Notes: generated by a model not told the origin, from the letters alone. A stretch of 64,000 bases of DNA from Butyrivibrio sp. X503 (GCF_003625475.1 NZ_RAIQ01000004.1:186001-250000); one strand, 5' to 3'; counted from the stretch's first letter, positions 27,015-35,630 are shown. Numbers and translations: made by a program.

Positions 27015-27566
27015 TCACTGCTCACAACCGCCGCAACAGCTTTTGCCCTTGGCTTCTCCCGTATTAAAAGTAACATTGGTCGTATGAAGCTCAATAGGAC
27101 TTGTCAAAAGACATATCGCCTGCGAAGAGATTCCCTCTCCGCTTCCGGTAAATCCAAGGCCTTCCTCGGTCGTCGCCTTGACATTGATCTGTGAAAGTTC
27201 GATTCCAAGTGCCTCCGCAATGTTCTCTCTCATCTTATCAATATGAGGTCTCATCTTGGGAGCCTGTGCAATTATTGTAGCATCGATATTCTCTATAAGA
27301 TAGTGGCTTTCGTCAAGCATCTTCCCAACTTCTTTAAGAAGCGCCACAGAATCGGCACCCTTGTACTTGGGATCCGTATCAGGGAAGTGCTTTCCGATAT
27401 CTCCAAGCGCCGCCGCGCCAAGAAGTGCGTCCATTATCGCGTGTAAAAGAACGTCTGCGTCCGAATGACCGAGAAGTCCCTTTTCGTAAGGTATATTAAC
27501 ACCGCCGATTATAAGGTCTCTGCCCTCAACAAGGCGATGCACGTCATAACCCATTCCTATATGCAT
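27015..27566 (-). CDS. ispF: 2-C-methyl-D-erythritol 2,4-cyclodiphosphate synthase with Cys-rich tail
   Basis: 183 residues from the ATG at 27566, which has GGAGG 5 nt upstream. It makes the cyclic diphosphate of the MEP isoprenoid pathway. Family motifs: [13 protein letters not shown] with the metal Asp and His, [29 protein letters not shown], and [15 protein letters not shown]. The normal protein ends near residue 157. Here about 26 extra residues follow, ending KSCCGGCEQ, with three cysteines. The tail could bind metal or a thiol partner. Confidence 0.95.
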   Translation of the reverse strand: MHIGMGYDVHRLVEGRDLIIGGVNIPYEKGLLGHSDADVLLHAIMDALLGAAALGDIGKHFPDTDPKYKGADSVALLKEVGKMLDESHYLIENIDATIIAQAPKMRPHIDKMRENIAEALGIELSQINVKATTEEGLGFTGSGEGISSQAICLLTSPIELHTTNVTFNTGEAKGKSCCGGCEQ

Positions 27567-27626
27567 CTTTTTCCTCCGAAAAACTAATATCCCGCCATAA
27601 ATGCGTGATACATTTGAAATCATTTG

Positions 27627-27938
27627 TTATCTAATAAACAGCTCTACTATGAAGGCTGCCGCACACGCGCAGCTTGCAACTGTCAAAAGACTCTTCTTGT
27701 TAAAAGCAAGTATCATTGCAACAGCAAATCCTACAACGGAAGACATCCAGTAATCCGTCGCGGACAAAATAGCCGGAAAAGTCATTGCCGCCAAAGTTGC
27801 GTATGGCACGTAATACAGAAACGACTTTATGAATTTACTCTTTATCTCTTTTCTTATAAGAGTAAGAGGAATCGCTCTGATCGCGTAAGTCACAACCGCC
27901 ATAACAAGGATGTATGCGTATACTTTACTCATCTCCAT
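27627..27938 (-). CDS. azlD: AzlD-family branched-chain amino acid exporter subunit
   Basis: 103 residues, about four membrane segments. The pattern TYAIRAIPLTLIRKEIKSKFIKSFLYYVPYATLAAMTFPAIL is that of AzlD. It works with AzlC to export branched-chain amino acids or their analogues. Its start overlaps the end of azlC by 14 bp, so the pair are coupled. Confidence 0.92.
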   Translation of the reverse strand: MEMSKVYAYILVMAVVTYAIRAIPLTLIRKEIKSKFIKSFLYYVPYATLAAMTFPAILSATDYWMSSVVGFAVAMILAFNKKSLLTVASCACAAAFIVELFIR

Positions 27939-28641
27939 CCTCCTTAATCGGCGCGATCACGGACGCTGCCGCCGCTACTGCCACTGTTACTATTATAATC
28001 CTAAATCCCGATGAAATGTGATTAAGTATCGGTGCGTAAGTAAAAAGTGTAGAAAGAGCCATCGCTGACGCCACTACAGCCATTACTGCACTGCTTTTCC
28101 TCGTATCGGGAACAATGATTGCAATAAACATACCATATATTGCAAGCCCCAGGCAACTGATAAGTCTGTGCGGCATCAACTGCCCCGACTCAGCCCCCAG
28201 AAACGTTCCGAGAACCCATCCGAATACCGATACAAAAATTAGCCCGTAGGAATACATGGGATATAGCTTGCCCTTTTTAAGTACGCTGACTCCGAAGATC
28301 TCATCGGTAACACCGTATGAAATACCGAGTCTGTAAGGCGTCGGAAGCTCAGGATCGAGCTTTTGCGAAAGAGCCGTCGACATAAGCATATATCTTAGAT
28401 TGATGATGAACTGAAGAACTATAAGCTCAATAAAGCTTCCCTGCGCCTCGATTATCGACAATGCCGAAAACTGCCCCGCGCTCGTCACATTAAGAAGCGA
28501 CGTCATGACTGCCTGCAAAGGCGTCAGTTGAGCCTTAGAGCTCTCAATTCCAAATGCAAAAGAAACAGCTATATAGCCAAGACAGATAGGAATCGCATCT
28601 CTGCATCCGTCCCTGAAATCACTGATTTTACCAACTTCCAT
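27925..28641 (-). CDS. azlC: AzlC-family branched-chain amino acid exporter
   Basis: 238 residues with seven to eight membrane segments. AzlC signatures: AIPICLGYIAVSFAFGI near the N-terminus, the SAGQFSALSII stretch, and INLRYMLMSTALSQKL. It is the large subunit of the AzlCD permease. It lies 28 bp downstream of the alanyl-tRNA editing gene. No Lrp-type regulator is adjacent. Confidence 0.93.
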   Translation of the reverse strand: MEVGKISDFRDGCRDAIPICLGYIAVSFAFGIESSKAQLTPLQAVMTSLLNVTSAGQFSALSIIEAQGSFIELIVLQFIINLRYMLMSTALSQKLDPELPTPYRLGISYGVTDEIFGVSVLKKGKLYPMYSYGLIFVSVFGWVLGTFLGAESGQLMPHRLISCLGLAIYGMFIAIIVPDTRKSSAVMAVVASAMALSTLFTYAPILNHISSGFRIIIVTVAVAAAASVIAPIKEDGDE

Positions 28642-28669
28642 TTTTTCATATCCTCAAAGATTGATAATC

Positions 28670-29875
28670 TTATTTACTGCATTTTTCGATAACTTTCGAA
28701 ATATCCACGCTACCGATACTCCCCTGTATCATAGCACCGCTTCCGCCGCCCTTGGCGTCAAATTCCGATTTGAGCATATCCATCAAAGTCTTGCAGTCTT
28801 TTTTATCCGTACCAGATGCGATGATAAATTTGTAACCGCCTTCATCACCCGCGAACACTCCGCAATAGCCGGAATGCTCGGCAGCAAGCTTATTTACCGT
28901 ATTTCGCATAAGGTTCTGGTCAAACTCTTTCTCTTTTACCAAAAAGACATCGGAAAGTCCCTTGTCTATAGCATTAAGCTCATATTCCATAAGCTTGTCA
29001 TTAGCCGCATTAAGCTTGTTTTTCAGACTGTCGTTGTCTTCGGACAGCCTGTTTACCGAAGCCATAACCTTGTCCGCTGACGTCGTGAATCTATTCGACA
29101 GCTCGGTAACCATATCATGCTCTTTCCCAAGGAACAAAAGAGCTCTCTTACCGCACAGAATGCTGACTCTTACGCCCTTTTTATAGTTCTGAAGTCCTAC
29201 AACCTTAAGTAATCCGATCTCGCCCGTATGTTCAACGTGCGGCGCACAACAAGCACAAACATCGTAGCCTTCGACGGTAACGATCCTGACATCGCCCGTC
29301 AGCTCTTTCTTGCTGCGATAGTCCATCTTATCAAGCCTGTCCTTATCGGGGAACTCCGCGATAACACGCACATTCTTCCAAATTGCTCCGTTGACTTCAA
29401 GCTCGATCTCTTTTATATCTTCAGGAGTTAAAACACCGTTATAATCCATCGTAACTTCGGAATCGCTTAGGTGAAAGCCCACATTGTCATAGCCAAACTT
29501 CCTTGAAACAATACCCGAAAAAATATGCTCACCCGTGTGCTGCTGCATATTGTTAAACCTATGCTCCCAGTCTACACTTCCGTGAACCCTGCTTCCGACA
29601 GCAATCTCACCGTCCGTAATGTGCCTGATAACAGTCCCTCCGCCTTCCTCGGAAATCGAAGTATGAAGCACAGTGTAAGTCACGCCGTTATCATCTATGA
29701 TGCTTCCGATATCAGAGCTCTGACCGCCCTGCTCCGGAAAGAATGCCGTCCTATCCAGGATCAACTCAAATCGGCCATCCTCAGTCCCTATACAAGCGAT
29801 AACCTCCGCATCAAACTCCATTATATATGCACTTTCATAATAAAGTTCCGTCGTCTTATTCATAGCAATAAACAT
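28670..29875 (-). CDS. AlaX-type alanyl-tRNA editing hydrolase with DHHA1 domain
   Basis: 401 residues. It resembles the editing half of alanyl-tRNA synthetase. The zinc site HxxxH is in QQHTGEHIFSG (about 110), and the second part is CACCAPHVEH (about 212). A coiled-coil linker leads to a DHHA1 domain ending GGGSGAMIQGSIGS. It removes serine or glycine wrongly attached to tRNA-Ala. The start is uncertain: two in-frame ATGs (29875 and 29863) exist and neither has a clear ribosome site. Confidence 0.9.
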   Translation of the reverse strand: MFIAMNKTTELYYESAYIMEFDAEVIACIGTEDGRFELILDRTAFFPEQGGQSSDIGSIIDDNGVTYTVLHTSISEEGGGTVIRHITDGEIAVGSRVHGSVDWEHRFNNMQQHTGEHIFSGIVSRKFGYDNVGFHLSDSEVTMDYNGVLTPEDIKEIELEVNGAIWKNVRVIAEFPDKDRLDKMDYRSKKELTGDVRIVTVEGYDVCACCAPHVEHTGEIGLLKVVGLQNYKKGVRVSILCGKRALLFLGKEHDMVTELSNRFTTSADKVMASVNRLSEDNDSLKNKLNAANDKLMEYELNAIDKGLSDVFLVKEKEFDQNLMRNTVNKLAAEHSGYCGVFAGDEGGYKFIIASGTDKKDCKTLMDMLKSEFDAKGGGSGAMIQGSIGSVDISKVIEKCSK

Positions 29876-29917
29876 TTTATCATATAAGCTGCTTTTTCGC
29901 TTGCGAATTTATCTCGC

Positions 29918-29947
29918 AAAAAAAGAGACTGCGCATCACGCAGTCTC
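29918..29947 (-). terminator. carD terminator overlapping its stop codon
   Basis: On the minus strand, GAGACTGCG and CGCAGTCTC pair perfectly around a 5-nt loop and run into seven T residues. The stop codon of the CarD gene (29936) lies inside the hairpin. Confidence 0.9.
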
Positions 29948-30454
29948 CAAAGGTAGATGTGAAAGTTCAGTTAGAACTCTGTCCTTAACGATATCTTTTT
30001 CAGTTTTAAGAGCAAAAGCCATCTCAGTATAGAGAAGCTTCTCGGCAATATTCAAGTATTTTTCATTAAGAGCGGCAAACTTCTTACCCTCTGATTCACG
30101 AACTGCCTTGATCTTGTGAAGTGCTTTCACAAGGCTCATCATTTCATCTGCAATGTTTCTTTTGATAATTGCGGCAATCTCAGGCTCCGCCTTCTTGCCC
30201 TCCGGAAGTTCGATCTCATCAACTTCCTCAATGTCAACGATCAGTTCTTCGGCATCATCAGCGCTCATTACATCGCGAACCTTATCATCAGCCCCATCAA
30301 CGGGAACGTAGATAACACTGCCCGCATCGACAGCAGAGACCATCATGTAATACTGCTTCTCATTTCCCCTCTCAAGAAACGATGGTACAAGTACCTCCCG
30401 TATCTTGCACAAACCATGGTTACCGTAAATTACGCACTCGCCTACATTTAACAT
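29936..30454 (-). CDS. CarD-family transcription regulator
   Basis: 172 residues from the ATG at 30454, which has GGAGG 6 nt upstream. The N-terminal Tudor-like CarD/TRCF domain (NVGECVIYGNHGLCKI to YVPVDG) binds RNA polymerase beta. A helical C-terminal domain binds DNA near the promoter bubble (IKRNIADEMMSLVKALHKIKAVRESEGKKFA onward). CarD proteins set rRNA and growth-gene transcription levels. The leader is unusual, with a strong promoter, a hairpin and a cre-like site. Confidence 0.92.
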   Translation of the reverse strand: MLNVGECVIYGNHGLCKIREVLVPSFLERGNEKQYYMMVSAVDAGSVIYVPVDGADDKVRDVMSADDAEELIVDIEEVDEIELPEGKKAEPEIAAIIKRNIADEMMSLVKALHKIKAVRESEGKKFAALNEKYLNIAEKLLYTEMAFALKTEKDIVKDRVLTELSHLPLETA

Positions 30455-30494
30455 ATTGTTCCTCCTTTTCAAAAAAACAATCTGCTATCCGTAT

Positions 30495-30508
30495 TGAAAG
30501 CGCTTTCA
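30495..30508. promoter_or_regulatory. cre-like catabolite control site upstream of carD
   Basis: TGAAAGCGCTTTCA is a perfect 14-bp palindrome and matches the CcpA binding consensus (TGNAANCGNTNNCA). It lies about 40 bp upstream of the carD ATG and about 45 bp downstream of the predicted transcription start, a road-block position. It could also be bound by another LacI-family protein. Confidence 0.65.
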
Positions 30509-30514
30509 CCAAAG

Positions 30515-30553
30515 AACAAAAAAATTTTACTCGCGGTTTTCTCGCGAGAGACG
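30515..30553 (-). terminator. hairpin with T-run between the GNAT gene and carD
   Basis: Minus-strand CTCGCG and CGCGAG (30548-30530) form a stem, followed by TAAAATTTTTTT. It fits a terminator for the upstream acetyltransferase operon. It also lies just after the predicted carD transcription start, so it might instead be an attenuator in the carD leader. Confidence 0.6.
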
Positions 30554-30558
30554 AACTT

Positions 30559-30587
30559 ATTATATCACAATTTCGTATTTTTTGTAA
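30559..30587 (-). promoter_or_regulatory. predicted carD promoter overlapping the GNAT gene end
   Basis: Minus-strand TTACAA (30587-30582), a 17-bp spacer, then the perfect -10 TATAAT (30564-30559). The -35 lies inside the last codons of the acetyltransferase gene. The start would be near 30552, giving a carD leader of about 100 nt that includes the hairpin and the cre-like site. Confidence 0.6.
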
Positions 30588-31128
30588 GCTCCCAATCCTT
30601 TTTTGTGAGAACATTTACAAGCTCGCATCTCACCTCGCCAAGCAGCTTTACTTCGCACCTTTTATTGACGTGACTCAGCTTAAAACCTAGCTTTTCCTGC
30701 ACTCTCTTCGACTGCTCATTGCCAAAAAAATATGCGCAGTAGATCTTCTCAAGACCTATGTCCGAAAAGCCGTGCCTGATCATTTCCGCGGCTGCCTCTG
30801 TCGCAATTCCGTTACTCCAAAACGGGTATCCGACCCAATATCCAAGCTCCGCTTCATCGACTTTAGTCGCATTGTTGCTGCCGTCCGAAAAAGTAAGTCC
30901 GATGCTTCCGATAGGCTCGTTGTTTCCGCCTTTAAGGCAGATAGCGTATACCTCATCTTTACTAAGCACCGTCCTTATTATCGCAAGGCTGTACTTCTCG
31001 CTCTCGTGCACAGGCCAACCCGCAGCCGGCCCCACTCTTTTGTCTTTGGCGTATTTAAAGAGGACTGAAGCATCATCTTCAGTCCACCCTCTTAATATTA
31101 ATCTTCCCGTTTCAAGTACTATGCTCAT
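30565..31128 (-). CDS. RimJ/RimL-type GNAT acetyltransferase
   Basis: 187 residues from the ATG at 31128, which follows the stop of the upstream gene by 1 nt. RimJ-like GNAT features: LETGRLILRGWTEDDASVLF at the start, ELGYWVGYPFWSNGIATEAAAEMIRHGF with the acetyl-CoA loop, and IYCAYFFGNEQSKRVQEKLGF. Family members acetylate ribosomal proteins, small molecules or antibiotics. Substrate unknown. It is coupled to a hypothetical gene and an EAL-domain gene. Confidence 0.88.
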   Translation of the reverse strand: MSIVLETGRLILRGWTEDDASVLFKYAKDKRVGPAAGWPVHESEKYSLAIIRTVLSKDEVYAICLKGGNNEPIGSIGLTFSDGSNNATKVDEAELGYWVGYPFWSNGIATEAAAEMIRHGFSDIGLEKIYCAYFFGNEQSKRVQEKLGFKLSHVNKRCEVKLLGEVRCELVNVLTKKDWELTKNTKL

Positions 31129-31129
31129 A

Positions 31130-31567
31130 TCACACGCTCGTATAGCTAAATCCCGTCTTTTTTTCAAATGCATCAAATGATTTTTTAAAAAGGATCATAT
31201 AGGCGCTTTCCTTATGCGCGGCCTCCGCCGTCAGATAAAAGATAACCTTGCCGCTCTTTATGTCAAACTCGATGTCATGCTGCGGATCGAGCGCATCTAT
31301 ATCCTTAAAAGAAATACCATATTTTTCCCTGCAAAATTCATCTCTGTTCTCAAGATTCATCGCATACTCTATTATCTTACCCTTGAACCTCAGCATTGCA
31401 TCAAGCTGTTCAAGCATTATCTGATGCGCAACGTTAAATGCATTGATCTCATAGCCCACGAGGCGCATATCTGAAACTATCCTGTTAAAATCCGCACTCG
31501 TACTCATAAACGGATCAATCTTGTCTTCACCACAGCCAAACACAGCATCGTACAATCCTTCGTTCAT
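31130..31567 (-). CDS. hypothetical protein between EAL and GNAT genes
   Basis: 145 residues, soluble, mainly helical, rich in charged residues. I do not recognise a family. Notable stretches are FNVAHQIMLEQLDAMLRFKGKII and VIFYLTAEAAHKESAYMILFKKSF. Its ATG overlaps the stop of the EAL gene (ATGA), and its stop is 1 nt before the acetyltransferase start. Three-gene translational coupling suggests a shared process. Confidence 0.7.
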   Translation of the reverse strand: MNEGLYDAVFGCGEDKIDPFMSTSADFNRIVSDMRLVGYEINAFNVAHQIMLEQLDAMLRFKGKIIEYAMNLENRDEFCREKYGISFKDIDALDPQHDIEFDIKSGKVIFYLTAEAAHKESAYMILFKKSFDAFEKKTGFSYTSV

Positions 31568-33465
31568 TGTGCTCTCCTTTCGTTATCCTTAAGGAATTCT
31601 ATGAAATCAGTTTCATTTACAGGTCTTGAGTAGTAAAAACCCTGAAGATACTCTACTCCGCTATCGATAAGCACCTTGGCCTGCTCCAAAGTTTCAACAC
31701 CCTCGGCAAGAATATGAAGTCCGTAGTCTTTGAGGAAATTTATCGTATACTTAAGCATCCTTAAATTCTCGGGCTTCTTGCTGTCAAGACACTGCCAGAC
31801 AAACTCTTTGTCAAGCTTAACGAGCAGATAATCCATCTTTAGAAGCTCCAAAAGATTGGAATATCCGGATCCGAAGTCGTCCATCGAGAACGTGCTGCCT
31901 CTTTCTTTGAGCCTTTTGACATTCTCTTTAAATACCTCGTCGTTGTTGATGTATGACGTCTCAGTGATCTCAAAGTTGATGAATTCAGGCGGGATATTAT
32001 ATTTTTCCATCTTGCATATGAGTCTGTCGTGGGTCTTAATATCAACCGCCTCATTACCCGAAAGATTGACTTCTATCGTCCTTATGCCGTATTCGGATAT
32101 CTTTTCCCTGGTTATAAAAGAGCAGACTTTTTCAAATACAAGATCGTCCATTTCAATGATAAGTCCGCATTTCTCGGCAATAGGCACAAACTCTTCGGGC
32201 GAAATGTACGCTTCCCCATCCGGGCGGATCAGCCTTACAAGCGCCTCCGCAGATGAAAAAGATCCGTCTTTTACATTTAAAATAGGCTGATAATAAACCT
32301 CAAATTTCTTATTCTTTATCGCATCTCTTACCACGTCCTCAATGCTGTTTCTGTAGATCATCTTATCAATTATCTTTTGATCGACAACAAGATTCGGCGA
32401 AGACTGCGTATGCACATATTCTCCCGAAACGAAATTCAGAACCTGCATCGTCTTATCAAGCTCTTTTACGCACCTCGGAATATCGAGTACGGAAAAGATC
32501 ATCTTGTAGTTTCCAAGATCCCCCTTGTAATTATTGATGAGATTCATAAACGTCTCGACATTGGTTCTTTTCTTGGTGATAAAGCTAAGCGTGTTCCAAT
32601 CAGAAAGATATCCGCTGATACCGATCTTTTTTGAAGCCATGTTTGCAATGGCACCTTGAATCGTGAAAAGATCATGCGTATCCGTTCCGGTAAACACCTT
32701 GGTCTTTCCGGTAAAAATAACAGACATTATGTAAAAAGGCCGCTCATAGCCGAAGTATTCGGCGAGCATTGATATAAACGAATCCTTGTTTCTTACATTC
32801 GGAATATTCTTTTCATAAAACTCTTTTGGATTTTCCAGAGAGATAAAAAGAATCAGCGCCATCACCATTACGGCAAGCGAAAAAATCTGGACACCCTTGG
32901 TATAGAACTGGAAGATTGCTATGCAGGCCCATATAAAAAGACCTATCTCAATCGCCGCAAACTCGTCTTTTCTCATCCTTCCCCTATAGATAAACGCGAC
33001 GATAAGAGCAACTAAGATATACGCAAATCCCGTGGCATAAGCATATGTGATCGCAGATCCGATGCTGTAATAGTACCCGGGCGCAGTCCTTGAATAAGAG
33101 ATCTCGCCCATTATAACAACACCGATCGCAATTAAAAGGGGAATAGCCATGATCGCCATGTAGATGAACATGCGGCGATACCTATAGCAGATCTTGGAAC
33201 ACAGATATGCGCACACGACAAAAACAGTGATAAGAAGCGTTATAATATAGAAATTCTGAGATAACCTTCTTAGCACGGCATAGACCTTATGAAGGTAGAT
33301 GAATACTGTACATTCAAATATCTCACAGAGCACATTTACAAAAGCGGTTATAAGGAAAAATAGATATATTCGCGAAGAAATAAGCTCCGGCATGTTCCTT
33401 CTAAGATACATGCATATCAGTATTCCAAGTACCAAAATTGCAATAAGTGGTGTACGTATTTCCAT
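31564..33465 (-). CDS. membrane EAL-domain protein, probable c-di-GMP phosphodiesterase
   Basis: 633 residues. The first 230 hold about seven to eight membrane segments. A central domain of about 150 residues sits where a GGDEF domain normally lies but lacks a GGDEF motif. The C-terminal EAL domain has the key residues: EAL in FSSAEALVRLIRPDG, the NLSG strand, EITETSYINN, DDFGSGYSNL, the Lys of VKLDKEF, AEGVETLEQ and QGFYYSRP. It should hydrolyse c-di-GMP to pGpG. The membrane part may sense a signal. It leads a coupled three-gene set. Confidence 0.93.
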   Translation of the reverse strand: MEIRTPLIAILVLGILICMYLRRNMPELISSRIYLFFLITAFVNVLCEIFECTVFIYLHKVYAVLRRLSQNFYIITLLITVFVVCAYLCSKICYRYRRMFIYMAIMAIPLLIAIGVVIMGEISYSRTAPGYYYSIGSAITYAYATGFAYILVALIVAFIYRGRMRKDEFAAIEIGLFIWACIAIFQFYTKGVQIFSLAVMVMALILFISLENPKEFYEKNIPNVRNKDSFISMLAEYFGYERPFYIMSVIFTGKTKVFTGTDTHDLFTIQGAIANMASKKIGISGYLSDWNTLSFITKKRTNVETFMNLINNYKGDLGNYKMIFSVLDIPRCVKELDKTMQVLNFVSGEYVHTQSSPNLVVDQKIIDKMIYRNSIEDVVRDAIKNKKFEVYYQPILNVKDGSFSSAEALVRLIRPDGEAYISPEEFVPIAEKCGLIIEMDDLVFEKVCSFITREKISEYGIRTIEVNLSGNEAVDIKTHDRLICKMEKYNIPPEFINFEITETSYINNDEVFKENVKRLKERGSTFSMDDFGSGYSNLLELLKMDYLLVKLDKEFVWQCLDSKKPENLRMLKYTINFLKDYGLHILAEGVETLEQAKVLIDSGVEYLQGFYYSRPVNETDFIEFLKDNERRAQ

Positions 33466-33536
33466 AAACTAATTATATTATACTTTCTGCACGTCAACAA
33501 CAGAAATCAAGGTTTCAAATAAGACCATAGGTAGCG

Positions 33537-34847
33537 TTACTGCAGCTTAGAAATGATATAGGCAGTGTAAGGAGGAAGCTCAAGTCCTCCGCCAAAATCA
33601 ATCTCTTTTCCGCTGATAAGATCCACGCCCTTTCCGGCCCTTGCATCAAAGTTCGCATGAAAAGACCCTTCGTCTGCATTTATTACAACCAGCGCCCTAT
33701 CGTCCTCGCACTCTCTTTCAAATATGCACTGTCTGTTGGTCAAAAGAAGTGACTTAAAGCCGCCGTAGTTAAGCGCTTTCGATTCGTTTTTTGCCTTGCA
33801 CAAAGAAGCTATTGTATCCGTGAGCTCGTTCCACTGCGGTTTTTCAAAGCACGGACGAAGTGCCGGATCGCCCTGCGATTTATCGGCTTTTTCGCCCCAC
33901 TCGCTTCCGTAGTAAACTGTGGGTATTCCGGGCATTCCGAACATTATAGTGTAGATCAGCTTAAGATGCTCCGGTCTGTTCAGTATCGAAGCGATCCTGC
34001 TGACATCGTGGTTGTCGACAAAGCTTATGAGATGTCGTCCCTTATACAGCGTCCAATTTTCAGGTCCGAACTGGCGCAAAAGAGAATGGATTATCTCGAA
34101 CAGGTTCATGCTGTTGAGCGCAGAAAACATGCCCTTGTAGCACTCGTAGTTGGTAGCACTGTGGCACAGCTCGTCGCCCATAATTCTGTTGTAATCTCCG
34201 CCTATCATCTCTCCTGTAAGGAAAAAGTCCGATTTAAAGCTGTCCGTCTCGCGGCGAAGTCTTTTTATAAACTCGGTATCAAGGCAGTAAGCCACATCGA
34301 GCCTAAGCCCGTCAATATCAAATTCCTCGATCCAGCTTTTTACGCTGTCTATCAAGTAATCCGCAACCTCCGGGTTTCTTAAGTTAAACTTTACCAGATC
34401 GTAATTGCCCTCCCAGCCTTCGTACCAAAGGCCGTCATTGTAATTGCTGTTCCCGTCAAAGTTTATATTGAACCAGTCCTTATACTTAGAGTCCCATCTT
34501 TTTTCAAGGACATCTTGAAAGCCAAAGAAACCGCGGCCCGCGTGATTAAACACACCATCAAGAATGATGCGTATTCCCTCTTTATGAAGCGCCTTGCAGA
34601 CCTTGGCAAAGTCCTCATTGGTTCCGAGCCTCACATCGATTTTATGGTAGTCCCTGGTATTGTAGCCATGCGTATCCGATTCAAATATTGGATTAAAAAG
34701 AACCGCTCCCACTCCGAGCTTTTTAAGATGCTGAATCCAATCGATCACCTTGAGTATTCTGTGCTCGAGCTTTCCGTCATTTTCAAACGGCGCTCCGCAA
34801 AAACCCAGCGTATAGATCTGGTAAAAAGAAGTCTCATAAGCCCACAT
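33537..34847 (-). CDS. GH13 alpha-amylase-family glycosidase, cytoplasmic
   Basis: 436 residues with no signal peptide. The four GH13 regions are clear: DGVFNHAG, GLRLDVAY with the nucleophile Asp, GEMIGGD with the acid Glu, and FVDNHDVSRI. Early SDTHGYNTRDYHKIDVRLGT is typical of maltogenic amylase/neopullulanase-like members. It probably splits maltodextrins or cyclodextrins taken into the cell. The N-terminal carbohydrate-binding domain of neopullulanases is missing, so it is a short form. No sugar transport genes adjoin it. Confidence 0.92.
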   Translation of the reverse strand: MWAYETSFYQIYTLGFCGAPFENDGKLEHRILKVIDWIQHLKKLGVGAVLFNPIFESDTHGYNTRDYHKIDVRLGTNEDFAKVCKALHKEGIRIILDGVFNHAGRGFFGFQDVLEKRWDSKYKDWFNINFDGNSNYNDGLWYEGWEGNYDLVKFNLRNPEVADYLIDSVKSWIEEFDIDGLRLDVAYCLDTEFIKRLRRETDSFKSDFFLTGEMIGGDYNRIMGDELCHSATNYECYKGMFSALNSMNLFEIIHSLLRQFGPENWTLYKGRHLISFVDNHDVSRIASILNRPEHLKLIYTIMFGMPGIPTVYYGSEWGEKADKSQGDPALRPCFEKPQWNELTDTIASLCKAKNESKALNYGGFKSLLLTNRQCIFERECEDDRALVVINADEGSFHANFDARAGKGVDLISGKEIDFGGGLELPPYTAYIISKLQ

Positions 34848-34936
34848 ATTTTAGCCCCCTCATATGGTTGATTTACTTCCAAACGTGTATATAAAATATT
34901 ATATACCGATTTCTGTCTTTTTTTCCAAATTCCTTG

Positions 34937-34966
34937 TTGACAACAGTGCCCCTGCTGAGTTATATT
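34937..34966 (+). promoter_or_regulatory. tRNA-Met promoter
   Basis: Consensus -35 TTGACA (34937-34942) and -10 TATATT (34961-34966) are 18 bp apart, about 37 bp before the tRNA 5' end. This strength suits a stable RNA gene. Confidence 0.75.
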
Positions 34967-35003
34967 ATCTAAGTCGGCTGTGACATGCAGCTTTGACATA
35001 TAT

Positions 35004-35077
35004 GGCGAGATAGCTCAGTTGGCTAGAGCACGCGGTTCATACCCGCGGTGTCGAGGGTTCGAATCCCCCTCTCGCTA
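35004..35077 (+). tRNA. tRNA-Met (CAT), elongator type
   Basis: The cloverleaf folds from the sequence: acceptor GGCGAGA with TCTCGCT (first pair G-U), D arm AGCTCAGTTGGCTAGAGC, anticodon stem CGCGG/CCGCG with loop TTCATAC, and T arm with TTCGAAT. The anticodon stem lacks the three G-C pairs of the initiator, so elongator Met is preferred. The alternative is a tRNA-Ile2 with modified CAT. CCA is not encoded; the sequence continues CTA. Confidence 0.93.
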
Positions 35078-35087
35078 CTACGTAAAA

Positions 35088-35123
35088 AACAGGAATTCAG
35101 TAAATATCTGAGTTCCTGTTTTT
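35088..35123 (+). terminator. terminator after tRNA-Met
   Basis: Arms at 35088-35100 and 35108-35120 pair over 13 bp with one G-U pair around a 7-nt loop, then a T-run follows. It begins 10 bp after the tRNA end. Confidence 0.88.
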
Positions 35124-35171
35124 GTATATATATTTTTTTACAAAAACCATTGATAATGAGGCTTGTTACAA

Positions 35172-35579
35172 ATGGATATGATAATTATTGGAATTTTATA
35201 TTTTGCAGGATGTTTAATGTTTGCCGGTTTGGGCATATGGTATGTACACCTGGCACTATCATGCAAACACATGGTAACCGCAACACTGATGAAGATAGAG
35301 TATAGATCCGCTCCCAAAAGCTATTCTATGAATGGCTTTGGATGTACACTTCATTTTCATGTAAAAGGAGATCAAGCCCGGAAATATAAAGTAGACAATG
35401 TTTTCTACTGGATTGGAAACAGAATGGAGAAGCACAAGAAATATAGCATTTATGTCTCATCCGATGGAAAACATGCTATATTAAACAGACTTACGTATTC
35501 TCTTCTCGGAATACTATTTATCTCATTAAGCATATTTTTCATCTACCAAGCAATACCAATAATTTTAGTTGCTATTTAA
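35172..35579 (+). CDS. small membrane protein, DUF3592-like
   Basis: 135 residues from the ATG at 35172 (GAGG 11 nt upstream). A TTG nine bases earlier is possible. Two membrane segments: an N-terminal one (IIIGILYFAGCLMFAGLGIWYV) and a C-terminal one (LLGILFISLSIFFIYQAIPIILV). The middle beta-rich part, HMVTATLMKIEYRS to KYSIYVSSDGKHAIL, resembles the DUF3592 pattern. That likeness is from memory and weak. Function is unknown. It is the only plus-strand gene between the tRNA and the next terminator. Confidence 0.6.
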   Translation: MDMIIIGILYFAGCLMFAGLGIWYVHLALSCKHMVTATLMKIEYRSAPKSYSMNGFGCTLHFHVKGDQARKYKVDNVFYWIGNRMEKHKKYSIYVSSDGKHAILNRLTYSLLGILFISLSIFFIYQAIPIILVAI

Positions 35580-35587
35580 CAAACAAA

Positions 35588-35628
35588 AGCCGCAAGAAAT
35601 GCATTAGTCATGCAATCTTGCGGCTTAT
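35588..35628. terminator. bidirectional terminator
   Basis: GCCGCAAGA (35589-35597) and TCTTGCGGC (35616-35624) pair perfectly, with an inner GCAT/ATGC stem. A-rich sequence on the left and TTATATTT on the right let it serve the small membrane protein and the convergent FakA-like gene. Confidence 0.85.
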
Positions 35629-35630
35629 AT

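Noticed and set aside
35004-35077. Initiator tRNA-fMet
   Set aside because: The anticodon stem is CGCGG/CCGCG without three consecutive G-C pairs, so elongator Met fits better.
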